A stretch of DNA of 64,000 bases. Source: OCS116 cluster bacterium AG-390-A19. Its GTDB lineage: Bacteria; Pseudomonadota; Alphaproteobacteria; MED-G09. Each line of letters starts with the position of its first letter. The stretch's first letter is position 1. The position numbers and the translations under genes were made by a program. Under the pieces are notes generated by a model. That model was not told the origin of the DNA, did no database searches, and saw only the letters and a list, made by a program, of their open reading frames with translations. Below, one piece after another: positions 1 through 8,520 of the stretch. The DNA is taken from the NCBI GenBank assembly GCA_003278145.1, contig QCGV01000004.1, forward strand, positions 1 through 64,000. Reading direction: 5' to 3'.

Positions 1-672
1 AGTACATTTTCCTTTCCCTAAAATTTCTATATTTTTAATTGCCTCGTCAAAAATAGGCTTGAAAGGCTTGCCAATATTAATAACCTCACCACCAATTGAC
101 TCGTATTTTTTTGAAATTGCCCCAGCACATGGAATTAAATCATTACCCCTTTGAACCCAGATATCAGGGTTTGCACATAATAATTTAAGCTTTCTCTCTT
201 TACTCTCTTTAAGTAGAGGCAGATAAGTGTTTTCATCCTCTTCTTCATCATTAAATAATCCTGTAATAAAAATAAAATCAGATTTATCAAAACTTACCCT
301 ATTAACCCCCACACCATCAAAAATCTTCAAATCTCTATCTGGGCCAATATGATAGCAATTCTGACCTAGTGATCCATCGTTTAGTATTTTCTGAGTTAAA
401 TCTCCAGAAGTAATGATTTTATCATAGCAATTTTTTTCTAAACCCATTTTTTCAAGCATCAATGTAATTTCCTCTCCAGGGCGAGGTGCATTAGAAACTA
501 AAATTACGGGATACCCAGTATTTTTTAATTTATATAAACAATCTACGCTCGAATTAAATAATTCTTGACCATTATGAATTACGCCCCAGATATCACAGAC
601 AATAGAGTCGTATTCCTCAAAAACTTCTGAAAAATTATTAATTTTAATAGATTTTTTTATGTCATGGCCCAT
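1..672 (-). CDS. HAD-superfamily class IIA hydrolase (TIGR01459-like), 3' end cut by window
   Basis: The minus strand is open from ATG at 672 to the window edge, giving 224 codons with no stop. The product begins MGHDIKKSIKINNFSEVFEEY and carries SIVCDIWGVIHNG near residues 23-35, the D-x-W-G-V-x-H variant of HAD motif I typical of NagD-like class IIA phosphatases. Further on come ILVSNAPRPG (motif II, S/N) and a conserved GKP near residue 212. The family is a cytosolic, Mg-dependent phosphatase of sugar or nucleotide phosphates. This particular subfamily is common in alphaproteobacteria and, as far as I know, has no settled substrate. The C-terminal motif IV region lies outside the window. 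It is divergent from the SDR gene at 772, with about 100 AT-rich bases between them. Confidence 0.8.
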   Translation of the reverse strand, partial: MGHDIKKSIKINNFSEVFEEYDSIVCDIWGVIHNGQELFNSSVDCLYKLKNTGYPVILVSNAPRPGEEITLMLEKMGLEKNCYDKIITSGDLTQKILNDGSLGQNCYHIGPDRDLKIFDGVGVNRVSFDKSDFIFITGLFNDEEEDENTYLPLLKESKERKLKLLCANPDIWVQRGNDLIPCAGAISKKYESIGGEVINIGKPFKPIFDEAIKNIEILGKGKCT

Positions 673-771
673 ATAATCACTCACTAATATACTGTATCTT
701 ATTCGTCAACTATTGGCTTCATTTAGTTTTTAAGCTCTGCTATTCTAAGAAATGCAATTATAGGAAAAAAA

Positions 772-1536
772 ATGGAATTATTTAATTTATCTGGAAAAAG
801 AGCATTAATTACTGGTTCAACAAAAGGAATAGGCGAAGCAATAGCTAAAAGGTTTGCTGAACATGGTGCTAAAGTTGTTATATCGAGTAGAAAAGAAGAT
901 ATGTGTATAAAAATTAGGGATGAAATTAATAAAGAATTTCCTGATAGTGCTATTTCAATTCCATGTAATATTAATGAAAAAAATCAATTAGAAAATCTTG
1001 TAAATGAAACAAATTCAAATTTTGGAGGGATAGATATTTTAGTTTGTAATGCTGCGTTAAATCCTTTTTTTGGATCTTCTATGGATATACCTGATGATGC
1101 TTTTGATAAAATTTTAAGTGCAAATATTAAATCTAATCATTGGCTATCTAATATGGTGCTACCACAAATGATAGAAAGAAAAGGAGGTTCAATAATAGTT
1201 GTATCATCTATAGGTGGTTTAAAAGGATCTGAAATGTTAGGAGCCTATAGTATTTCGAAAGCAGCTGATATGCAGTTAATAAGAAATATAGCTGTTGAAC
1301 AAGGACCAAATAACATTAGGGCAAATTGTATTTCCCCGGGAATTATAAAAACTAGATTTGCAAAAGCTTTATGGGATAACCCTGAAATTTTACAAAACAC
1401 CACATCTAAAGCCCCTTTAAGAAGAATTGGTGTTCCAGATGAAGTTGCTGGAGCAGCAATATTTTTAGCAAGTGATGCAGGATCCTTTACGACTGGTCAA
1501 AATATTGTAATAGATGGGGGCGTAACAATCGCTTAA
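772..1536 (+). CDS. Short-chain dehydrogenase/reductase (classical SDR)
   Basis: A 254-residue classical SDR, probably a cytosolic NAD(P)-dependent alcohol/ketone oxidoreductase. The Rossmann glycine motif TGSTKGIG is at residues 14-21, the structural CNAA motif at 92-95, Asn118, the catalytic Ser at 145-146 and YSISK with Tyr159/Lys163. The ending (ASDAGSFTTGQNIVIDGG) is standard for FabG-like SDRs. The arginine pair region SSRKED at 38-43 after beta-2 suggests NADP preference. Three bases separate its stop from the next ATG, so it is probably co-transcribed with the 2-hydroxyacid dehydrogenase at 1540. The substrate cannot be told from sequence. Confidence 0.9.
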   Translation: MELFNLSGKRALITGSTKGIGEAIAKRFAEHGAKVVISSRKEDMCIKIRDEINKEFPDSAISIPCNINEKNQLENLVNETNSNFGGIDILVCNAALNPFFGSSMDIPDDAFDKILSANIKSNHWLSNMVLPQMIERKGGSIIVVSSIGGLKGSEMLGAYSISKAADMQLIRNIAVEQGPNNIRANCISPGIIKTRFAKALWDNPEILQNTTSKAPLRRIGVPDEVAGAAIFLASDAGSFTTGQNIVIDGGVTIA

Positions 1537-1539
1537 AAG

Positions 1540-2568
1540 ATGAATATTCTAATTCTTGGAAAAAAGGGAGAGGCAATCCAAAGAGATCTTCAGGAAAATC
1601 TTGATGAATCTTGGACAATATATAATTGGAATCCTGGAGAAAGCGAAGTTGATTTATCAAATCTACTTGATAAAGCAGATATTGCAATAACTGGATCTGA
1701 TGCACTGATTTATGGAGGTATTTTCAAATTTATATCTTCAGCAAAAAATCTAAAACTTTTACAAATACCATTTGCTGGAGTTGACTGGCTTAACCCTCAA
1801 CTAATTCCAAAAAATTTGATGGTTGCGAATGCCTCTGGCCATGAAATAGCAATGTCAGAATATATTATAAGTTGTGTTATGAGCTTAAGTATAGACCTCT
1901 TGGCAACTCACAATGATTTCAAATCCGGTTCATGGAAAAAAACTGGAACTTTATCAGATCCTAAAAGTATGCATGGTGAAGTTTTTGGTAAAAAAATAGG
2001 TATAATTGGGTATGGTCAGATTGGTATTGAAACAGCAATAAGAGCAAAATCTCTTGGAATGAAAACATATGGTCTCAATAGAACTAAAAGAAACAATACT
2101 CCCAAGTATCTTGATTGGCATGGTTCATCAGATCAACTAGATTTTATTTTAAAAGAAAGTGATTTTTTAGTTTTAGCCTGTGACCTCAATAAAAGTACTA
2201 GAGGTCTTATTAATAAGAAGACATTGTCACTAATGAAAGAAACCTCTTATATAATAAATGTTGCAAGAGGAGATGTTTGTGAAGAAGAGGATCTTTTTCT
2301 TGCCCTCAAAAACAGGGAAATCGCTGGTGCAGCAATTGATACTTGGTGGATATACCCTGATAGACCAAAAGCTGGTGGTACACCAGAAAAAGAGCCTAGA
2401 CCATCTGATTTTCCTTTTCATAAACTAGACAATATAATAATGACTCCTCATAATTCAGCTCATACTCAAGAGTCGGATATAAGAAGATCTAAGTCAATTT
2501 TAGATAATTTATTAGATTTTAAAAAAGGAAAAAAACCATCAGGATTTGTTTTTTACGGAAATAAATAA
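1540..2568 (+). CDS. D-isomer-specific 2-hydroxyacid dehydrogenase
   Basis: A 342-residue NAD-dependent D-2-hydroxyacid dehydrogenase. The dinucleotide motif GYGQIG lies at 157-162. Arg243 in NVARG and His304 in TPHNSAHT match the catalytic Arg and His of the family. The canonical D-V-F-x-x-E-P segment is altered: AAIDTWWIYPDRP at 264-276 is followed by a Pro/Lys-rich insertion (EKEPRPSD) before PFHKLDNIIMTPH. That variant resembles uncharacterised glyoxylate/phosphoglycerate-dehydrogenase-like enzymes rather than SerA, which is present separately at 41926-43512. It forms a two-gene unit with the upstream SDR and may reduce or oxidise the same small hydroxy-acid pool; this is inference. Confidence 0.85.
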   Translation: MNILILGKKGEAIQRDLQENLDESWTIYNWNPGESEVDLSNLLDKADIAITGSDALIYGGIFKFISSAKNLKLLQIPFAGVDWLNPQLIPKNLMVANASGHEIAMSEYIISCVMSLSIDLLATHNDFKSGSWKKTGTLSDPKSMHGEVFGKKIGIIGYGQIGIETAIRAKSLGMKTYGLNRTKRNNTPKYLDWHGSSDQLDFILKESDFLVLACDLNKSTRGLINKKTLSLMKETSYIINVARGDVCEEEDLFLALKNREIAGAAIDTWWIYPDRPKAGGTPEKEPRPSDFPFHKLDNIIMTPHNSAHTQESDIRRSKSILDNLLDFKKGKKPSGFVFYGNK

Positions 2569-2602
2569 AATTTTATGATAATGTTTTATAAAGAGAGAAA
2601 AA

Positions 2603-2824
2603 ATGACAGAAGAAAACGATAAGAAAACAGATAGAATAACAGTCTTAGCAGAGGATTTTACTCCTGCAGCCATGGAATTTCATAGAAAAAATATGAGCGC
2701 ACGTGGTTATCGAATGGAAGGAACAATAGTACCCAGAAAATTCCAAATGATAAGCGGTGTTGAGGATGCAAAAGACTTATTTGATGGCAAAGAATACTAC
2801 GCCGTTACTTTTGTAAAAGAATAA
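2603..2824 (+). CDS. Small conserved-looking hypothetical protein, 73 aa
   Basis: I do not recognise this 73-residue protein. It starts at ATG 2603 behind an AAGAGAG ribosome site and lies 34 bases after the dehydrogenase, in the same direction. The product is charged and soluble-looking, with no signal peptide or membrane segment: an acidic N-terminus (MTEENDKKTDRI), a central basic stretch (HRKNMSARGYRMEG) and a C-terminal YYAVTFVKE that looks like a beta strand. Its compact alpha/beta pattern and good ribosome site argue for a real gene. It is convergent with the phosphatase at 2826, one base apart. Confidence 0.6.
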   Translation: MTEENDKKTDRITVLAEDFTPAAMEFHRKNMSARGYRMEGTIVPRKFQMISGVEDAKDLFDGKEYYAVTFVKE

Positions 2825-2825
2825 C

Positions 2826-3572
2826 TTATTCTAAAATCTTACTTTTTAAAATATTTATAGTATCGCTATTCAATTTTAACTCTTCAATTACAAAATCCTC
2901 AATTGTTTCATGCGTCGAGTAGATCTCTTTAAATGCAGCATTTATGTAATCAACCCTTGCTTCAAATAGAGGTTTTAATTTTTCTGATGCAGTATCTCTC
3001 CATTCTTCAGTTACTATTGGACCCTTAAAAAATTTATTAGTTAATAAATAATCTTCAACTATAATTTCTTTTTTAACCCCTAATAAGCCTAAAAATAAAA
3101 GAGCTCCAAAACCGGTTCTATCTTTACCAGCAAAACAATGAAAAACTAGCGGGATTTCACCAAAAGCAATTAAATTGATAAAATCTCGATATTTTTTCTT
3201 ATGCTGATGAACATACAAAATATAATGATGTTGCATTTCTTTAGCCATTTCTTCACTGGTAACACCATCTTTTGTTGATAATTCCCTTAGATCTTTAGTA
3301 CCTAATGTTTTAATGGGTATATGTTTTAGAGCTGGTATAGAATTTCCTGAAAAAGGCGATGGAAATTCATCAAGCTCATTGTCGCTTCTTAAATCACAAA
3401 CAGTTTTAATACCGATTTCATTAATTTTTTTTAAATCTATATCAGTTAAATGAGATAAGTTATCTGAACGATAAATAACTCCATACTTTAGTCTCATACC
3501 ATCCTCGGTTTCATATCCACCCAGGTCTCTGAAGTTTGAAGCACCTATTAAATTAATGTGTCTATCTATCAT
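2826..3572 (-). CDS. Tyrosine-protein phosphatase-like protein (Y_phosphatase3 type)
   Basis: A 248-residue cysteine phosphatase. The P-loop HCFAGKDRTG sits at residues 145-154, giving Cys146 as nucleophile and Arg152 as phosphate binder. The N-terminal NFRDLGGY at 13-20 and VCDLRSDNE at 58-66 are typical of the bacterial Y_phosphatase3 family, which includes lipid- and phosphotyrosine-directed phosphatases. The conserved aspartate immediately before Arg (K-D-R) is usual in this family. No signal peptide is seen, so it is probably cytosolic. It is followed by the secreted NTF2-like gene upstream on the same strand (26-base gap) and may share its transcript. The substrate is unknown. Confidence 0.85.
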   Translation of the reverse strand: MIDRHINLIGASNFRDLGGYETEDGMRLKYGVIYRSDNLSHLTDIDLKKINEIGIKTVCDLRSDNELDEFPSPFSGNSIPALKHIPIKTLGTKDLRELSTKDGVTSEEMAKEMQHHYILYVHQHKKKYRDFINLIAFGEIPLVFHCFAGKDRTGFGALLFLGLLGVKKEIIVEDYLLTNKFFKGPIVTEEWRDTASEKLKPLFEARVDYINAAFKEIYSTHETIEDFVIEELKLNSDTINILKSKILE

Positions 3573-3597
3573 TGTTTTTAAATAATTAAGAAAATTA

Positions 3598-4056
3598 TTA
3601 TTTAATCATTGCTTTACGCATAGAGTCATAATCATCGAAAGCTGAAAATGAATCAATTTTTCCATTTTTTATAGTAAACATATGTAAAGCTAATGTTTCT
3701 AAGTTATCAGCTGTCATTTTATGAAGAACATAAACAGTACTTCCTGTTTGTGTTTTTACTGTATCGATGTTTTGAATTTCTAATTTAAAGTTTGGCCAAA
3801 ATTTAGGTATTACTTCAAAAACATTTTTTATTGTGGCTTCAGTCCCAATGTGGATACCAGAATGGGGTAATTTACCATAAATAGAAAATTTAAGATCATC
3901 TGAATGTAATTTTGACCAAGCATCGATGTCGCCTGAGGCAAAAGTTGAGTAAGCCATTCTAACAATTTCTTCGCTAGAAAAGTCATTTACCTTATGATGA
4001 CCGGCGTTTAATGAAATCGATGTTGTTATTAAAAATAGAAATATTAACTTCTTCAT
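3598..4056 (-). CDS. Secreted SnoaL/NTF2-like protein
   Basis: A 152-residue protein with a clear Sec signal (MKKLIFLFLITTSISLNAG, cleavage near residue 18-20). The mature part has the SnoaL/NTF2-like pattern: a helix ending in FASGDIDAWSKLHSDDLKFSIYG, then strands with HIGTEATIKNVFEVIPKFWPNFKLEI and a final HMFTIKNGKIDSFSAFDDY. This fold forms a cone-shaped pocket used for small-molecule isomerases and hydrolases or as a dimer scaffold. The catalytic class cannot be assigned. The location is periplasmic. It lies between the phosphatase gene and the tRNA, all on the minus strand. Confidence 0.75.
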   Translation of the reverse strand: MKKLIFLFLITTSISLNAGHHKVNDFSSEEIVRMAYSTFASGDIDAWSKLHSDDLKFSIYGKLPHSGIHIGTEATIKNVFEVIPKFWPNFKLEIQNIDTVKTQTGSTVYVLHKMTADNLETLALHMFTIKNGKIDSFSAFDDYDSMRKAMIK

Positions 4057-4081
4057 AATGCCTCCTTTATATTAAGCCTAA

Positions 4082-4158
4082 TGGTAGCGGGGGAGGGATT
4101 TGAACCCCCGACACGCGGATTATGATTCCGCTGCTCTAACCAACTGAGCTACCCCGCC
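4082..4158 (-). tRNA. tRNA-Met (CAU), elongator type
   Basis: The minus strand folds as a 77-nt cloverleaf with CCA encoded (4082-4084). The acceptor is GGCGGGG with CCCCGCT (a terminal G-U pair), the D-arm GCTCAGTTGGTTAGAGC, the anticodon arm GCGGA-ATCATAA-TCCGC with anticodon CAU, and the T-arm GGGGG-TTCAAAT-CCCTC. It lacks the C1-A72 mismatch and the run of three G-C pairs in the anticodon stem that mark initiator tRNA. Overall similarity to alphaproteobacterial elongator Met is good as I recall it. A tRNA-Ile2 with lysidine at position 34 also reads CAU and cannot be fully excluded. Confidence 0.88.
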
Positions 4159-4196
4159 ACAAGTATTCATCCATTAATGCTGTAAATTACCAGATG

Positions 4197-5327
4197 TCAA
4201 GATAAGCGATTGTCATATATCCATCCACCACCTAAAACCCTTGAACTATTTTCAATATCATAAAATACACAGGCCTGACCAGGTGATATCCCCTCTCTTA
4301 AACCAGTATCTAATTTAACACTAATATTTCTCCCTTTCGAGATTATATCTGCATTTTCAAGATCAAGAGTTGATCCAACCTTAACTTTAACCCTATGAGT
4401 TTTATCAGCAAATTGTCCATCGCCCAACCAATTTATATCTTTGATGTATAAAGTTTCTTTCTTAAGATCATCTTTAGTACCTACAGTAACATCATAAGTA
4501 GATGGATTGATATCAATTACATATAAAGGTTCGCCGATTGCTATTCCTAAACCCCTTCTCTGACCAATAGTAAAATTAATAATTCCATCATGTTTTGCTA
4601 GTACTTCTCCTGCTTTAGAGATAATTCTACCTTTCTTATGCCCATTAGGGTTTAATTTTTTTAAGATATTTGAATAATCACCATCCGGAACAAAACATAT
4701 GTCCTGGCTATCAGGCTTTTCTGAAACAACAAGTCCAATATCTTTTGCTATTTTACGAATTTCTAATTTTGTAAAACCCCCTAAAGGAAATCTTAAAAAA
4801 TTTAATTGTTCTTTTGTAGTTTTAAAAAGAAAATAGCTTTGGTCTCTCTCGATATCCTTCGCCCTATACATTTCTCTTCCATTTTTACCTTCTACTGATT
4901 TTATGTAATGTCCTGTAACTAATGCATCAGCATTAAGATCCTTTGCTACATTAAATAAATCTTCAAACTTGATTTTTTCATTACATAAAACACATGGTAT
5001 TGGCGTCTCACCTTTTTCATATGATAATGCAAAATCTTTTATGACTTTCTCTTTAAAAATTTTTTCATAATCTAAAACGTAATGGGGAATTTTTAGTGAC
5101 GATGCTACTTTTTTTGCATCGTGAATATCCTGGCCAGCACAACAAGAGCCTTTCTTCTTTGGTGAAGTACTATCATCATAAAGCTGAAGTGTTATTCCAA
5201 TAGTTTCATAGCCAGAGGCTTTTACAAGAGCAGCAGCTACGGAAGAGTCAACTCCACCGGACATTGCCACAATAACTCGTGCTTTCTTAGTTTTTTTATT
5301 AATGCCTAAATCTACTTTTGGTATCAT
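4197..5327 (-). CDS. mnmA: tRNA-specific 2-thiouridylase MnmA
   Basis: A 376-residue enzyme that thiolates U34 of tRNA-Lys/Glu/Gln using ATP and a relayed persulfide. The PP-loop AMSGGVDSSVAA is at 21-32. The two catalytic cysteines are Cys115 (in PCVLCNEKIKFEDL) and Cys211 (in DSQDICFV). TGHY at 138-141 and the RDQSYFLF segment at 161-168 complete the core, and IGQRRGLG near residue 254 belongs to the central beta-barrel domain. Length fits the family. It is transcribed toward tRNA-Met and divergent from cysQ. The N-terminus has about 18 residues before the first strand, slightly longer than usual. Confidence 0.97.
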   Translation of the reverse strand: MIPKVDLGINKKTKKARVIVAMSGGVDSSVAAALVKASGYETIGITLQLYDDSTSPKKKGSCCAGQDIHDAKKVASSLKIPHYVLDYEKIFKEKVIKDFALSYEKGETPIPCVLCNEKIKFEDLFNVAKDLNADALVTGHYIKSVEGKNGREMYRAKDIERDQSYFLFKTTKEQLNFLRFPLGGFTKLEIRKIAKDIGLVVSEKPDSQDICFVPDGDYSNILKKLNPNGHKKGRIISKAGEVLAKHDGIINFTIGQRRGLGIAIGEPLYVIDINPSTYDVTVGTKDDLKKETLYIKDINWLGDGQFADKTHRVKVKVGSTLDLENADIISKGRNISVKLDTGLREGISPGQACVFYDIENSSRVLGGGWIYDNRLS

Positions 5328-5434
5328 AAGAATTAAATATAAAAATTATTCAATTAATGCAATTAATTAAGGCTTAAAATAATACTTTTAATTATTTAAT
5401 TTCATTTATTTCTTATAGTTATTATAATTTTTAT

Positions 5435-6214
5435 ATGTTTCAAAAAAATATTTTATCTGAATTAATTAAAATCTCATATGAAGCAGGGATATTAATTATG
5501 GATATTTATAATCACGATTTTAAAGTTTATCATAAAAATGATAACTCACCTGTTACAATTGCAGATAAAAAAGCTGAACAGTTTATCTTAGAAAAATTAA
5601 ATGAATTGTTTCCTGGTATTCCAGTCATATCAGAGGAAGCTTATTCAAATAACTTTTTACCAAATTATGATAATGAATTTTTTCTTGTTGACCCTTTGGA
5701 TGGAACAAAAGAATTTGTGAAAAAAAATGATGAATTTACTGTTAATATTGCATATGTAAAAGATGGAATTACGCAAATTGGTTTCATAAATGTACCAGCA
5801 AAAAATAAAATTTTTTTTAATGATGAAAAAAACTCTTATTTAATAAATACAAAAGATAAAAATCAGTTATCATTTGATGATGCTAAAAAAATTAAAGTTA
5901 ACCTCGAAAAAGAAAAAAAATTAATTGCTACAATCAGCAGATCACATAAAAGTAAGGAGACTGAAAATTATTTAAAAGATTATGATATAGAAAAAATTAA
6001 CTATATTGGATCTTCTTATAAATTTTGTTTAATTTCATCGGGAGAAGCAGATATATATCCCCGTATGTCGACGACATGTGAATGGGATACAGCAGCAGGT
6101 CATGCAATTTTAAAAAAGGCTGGAGGCAATGTTACTTTGTTAAATGGGGAAGAACTTAGATATGGCTTCAAAGAAAACAGCTTCAAAAATCCATATTTTG
6201 TTGCAAAAAATTAA
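5435..6214 (+). CDS. cysQ: 3'(2'),5'-bisphosphate nucleotidase CysQ
   Basis: A 259-residue member of the inositol monophosphatase superfamily. It dephosphorylates PAP left over from sulfate activation and carrier-protein phosphopantetheinylation. Metal-site motifs are visible: ISEEAY at 65-70, DPLDGTKEF at 86-94 and CEWDTAAGHAIL near 215-226. K-E-F after DPLDGT is characteristic of CysQ rather than SuhB, which ends in TNF; SuhB is encoded separately at 58669. The preceding 107 bases against mnmA are very AT-rich without a recognisable element. Ends 70 bases before the PQQ dehydrogenase start. Confidence 0.92.
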   Translation: MFQKNILSELIKISYEAGILIMDIYNHDFKVYHKNDNSPVTIADKKAEQFILEKLNELFPGIPVISEEAYSNNFLPNYDNEFFLVDPLDGTKEFVKKNDEFTVNIAYVKDGITQIGFINVPAKNKIFFNDEKNSYLINTKDKNQLSFDDAKKIKVNLEKEKKLIATISRSHKSKETENYLKDYDIEKINYIGSSYKFCLISSGEADIYPRMSTTCEWDTAAGHAILKKAGGNVTLLNGEELRYGFKENSFKNPYFVAKN

Positions 6215-6284
6215 TAAAAATAGGCTAGATTTAAGAAAATAATTAAATTAGCATAATTTAATTTTGGGGTAATTGGGAGTAGCA

Positions 6285-8498
6285 ATGAGTCATCCGAGCT
6301 TAGGAAAAAAAACAGCAGTCTTTATAAATATAATTATAATTTTTATTCTTACATTTGCTATTTTAATTCAAACTGCATCAATAAATGAACCTGAAGTAAA
6401 GAAGAATATCCCACTACCAAAGACAGATAAATTAAGTTTAATTGGCGATATAGATACTCAAAGAATTATCAATACTGATAGTGAGCCTAATAATTGGTTA
6501 TCTCATGGAAGAAATTATGAAGAGCAAAGATATTCAATTCTTGAAGATATAAATAAAGAAAATATCAATAAATTAGAGCTTGCTTGGTCATTTGATATGA
6601 ATAGCACAAGAGCATTGGAGGCAACACCGATTGTTGATAATGGTGTAATGTTTCTTACTAGTGAATGGAGTATTGTATACGCAATTAATGCTGAAACTGG
6701 AAAAAAGATTTGGAGTTATGATCCATTGGTTCCAAGGTCTTGGGGAAGAAAAGCCTGTTGTGATGTTGTAAACAGAGGTGTGGCAGTCTGGAAAGGTAAT
6801 GTTTTTTTTGCGAGTCTTGATGGAAGATTAATTAAACTTAACGCTAAAACCGGAGAATTAGTTTGGGAGGTAAATACATTAATTGATAGAGATAAAGACT
6901 ATACAATTACAGGAGCACCAAGAGTTGCAAATGATAAGATATTTATAGGAAACGGAGGAGCTGAATACGGGGTTAGAGGCTATGTTTCTGCATATGACAC
7001 ATCTAATGGTGATTTAATATGGCGATTTTACACAGTTCCAGGAGACCCTTCCCTTCCATTTGAACATCCTGAGTTAAAAGAAGCAGTAAAAACTTGGAAA
7101 GGTGGGGAATGGTGGAAAATTGGTGGAGGTGGAACCGTTTGGAATTCAATAGTTTATGATCCAGACTTTAATAATTTATACATTGGGGTTGGAAACGGAT
7201 CTCCTTGGACAAGAGTTATAAGATCACCAGGAGGAGGAGATAATCTTTTTCTCTCTTCTATAGTCGCTCTAAATGCAGATACAGGTGAAATGAAATGGTA
7301 CTACCAAACAACACCAGGTGATAATTGGGACTATACTGCAACACAAGATATAATGCTTGCAGAAATAGAGGTAGATGGCGCTGAGAGAAAAGTTCTTATG
7401 CAAGCGCCTAAAAATGGTTTCTTTTATGTCCTTGATAGAAATAATGGAGAGCTTTTAAGGGCACATAAATATACTGAAGTAAATTGGGCAACTCATGTAG
7501 ATATGGAAACTGGGAGACCTGTCGAAAATCCAGAAAAGGATTATACAAATGAAAAACAATGGATTCTTCCTGGAGCACTTGGTGGACACAATTGGCAAGC
7601 TATGTCTTATGATCCAGAATTGGGATTGGTTTTTATTCCTGAACAAAAATCAACAACAATTTACAAAATGACAGAGGAATGGCAACAAACAGGAAAAATT
7701 AAATACAAAGCAAATTCTTGGAATACAGGTATTGAAATTGCAAAATATTTAGATTTAGCACTTACAACATTAGATGCTCCAATAGGGACAGGATCGTTAA
7801 AGGCTTTCAATCCAATATCTGGTGAGACAGAATGGGAAGTAAAATATCCTCAGCATTGGAATGGTGGAACATTATCAACAAAATCAGGCATAACATTTCA
7901 AGGAAACGGGATGGGATTCTTAAATGCTTTTGACTCGTCTACTGGAGAAATTTTGTGGTCAAAAGATATTCAAACCAGCATGATTGCTCCTCCAGTAACT
8001 TACAAAATTAAGAATGAACAATATGTTGTTATTCTTGCTGGTACAGGTGGAGGTAATAATCATGGTGGTGATACACTAGGTTTTCATACAGAACATATGG
8101 CCTCACTTAAATATGGAAATGAAGGAAGGCTTTTGGCTTTTAAAATAAATGGAAAAGAGTCACTTCCAAGGTTGGATTTACTTGATAGAACAATTCCTAA
8201 ACAGCCTGAAATATCATCCACCGAATTTGAAATATCAAGAGGAAAAGAATTGTACGGTGAATATTGTGCTTTTTGTCATGGAACTGCTGTCAGGTCTGGG
8301 CCAGCCCTACCTGATCTAAGAATGATGAGTAATGATAGTCACGAGTTATTTAATGAAATTGTTTACAATGGAATTTACAGTGAGAATGGAATGACAGCAT
8401 TTTCTGATGTTATTTCCAAAAATGATGTAAAAAATATTTATCATTACATAATTGACACAGCTAAAAACGATCGTAAAATCCAACAAGGTATTGAATAA
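6285..8498 (+). CDS. PQQ-dependent alcohol dehydrogenase with C-terminal cytochrome c domain (paralogue 1)
   Basis: A quinohaemoprotein dehydrogenase of about 737 residues. The start is taken at ATG 6285 because GGGAG at 6275-6279 is well spaced from it and the next paralogue begins at the same point (MKHPSLSRKTA); an in-frame TTG exists at 6273. Numbering from that TTG: hydrophobic anchor 15-34, eight-blade PQQ propeller about 70-620, vicinal cysteines Cys162-Cys163, metal-site Glu231 (GGAEYGVRG), Asn308 (GNGSPW), catalytic Asp352 (NWDYT), and haem motif CAFCHG at 665-670. The family oxidises periplasmic alcohols or aldehydes and passes electrons via the haem. The residue two after the catalytic Asp is Thr354, not the Asp that marks lanthanide enzymes such as XoxF. 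No PQQ synthesis genes are in the window. Confidence 0.92.
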   Translation: MSHPSLGKKTAVFINIIIIFILTFAILIQTASINEPEVKKNIPLPKTDKLSLIGDIDTQRIINTDSEPNNWLSHGRNYEEQRYSILEDINKENINKLELAWSFDMNSTRALEATPIVDNGVMFLTSEWSIVYAINAETGKKIWSYDPLVPRSWGRKACCDVVNRGVAVWKGNVFFASLDGRLIKLNAKTGELVWEVNTLIDRDKDYTITGAPRVANDKIFIGNGGAEYGVRGYVSAYDTSNGDLIWRFYTVPGDPSLPFEHPELKEAVKTWKGGEWWKIGGGGTVWNSIVYDPDFNNLYIGVGNGSPWTRVIRSPGGGDNLFLSSIVALNADTGEMKWYYQTTPGDNWDYTATQDIMLAEIEVDGAERKVLMQAPKNGFFYVLDRNNGELLRAHKYTEVNWATHVDMETGRPVENPEKDYTNEKQWILPGALGGHNWQAMSYDPELGLVFIPEQKSTTIYKMTEEWQQTGKIKYKANSWNTGIEIAKYLDLALTTLDAPIGTGSLKAFNPISGETEWEVKYPQHWNGGTLSTKSGITFQGNGMGFLNAFDSSTGEILWSKDIQTSMIAPPVTYKIKNEQYVVILAGTGGGNNHGGDTLGFHTEHMASLKYGNEGRLLAFKINGKESLPRLDLLDRTIPKQPEISSTEFEISRGKELYGEYCAFCHGTAVRSGPALPDLRMMSNDSHELFNEIVYNGIYSENGMTAFSDVISKNDVKNIYHYIIDTAKNDRKIQQGIE

Positions 8499-8520
8499 CA
8501 AATTTAAGAGAAAGTAGATC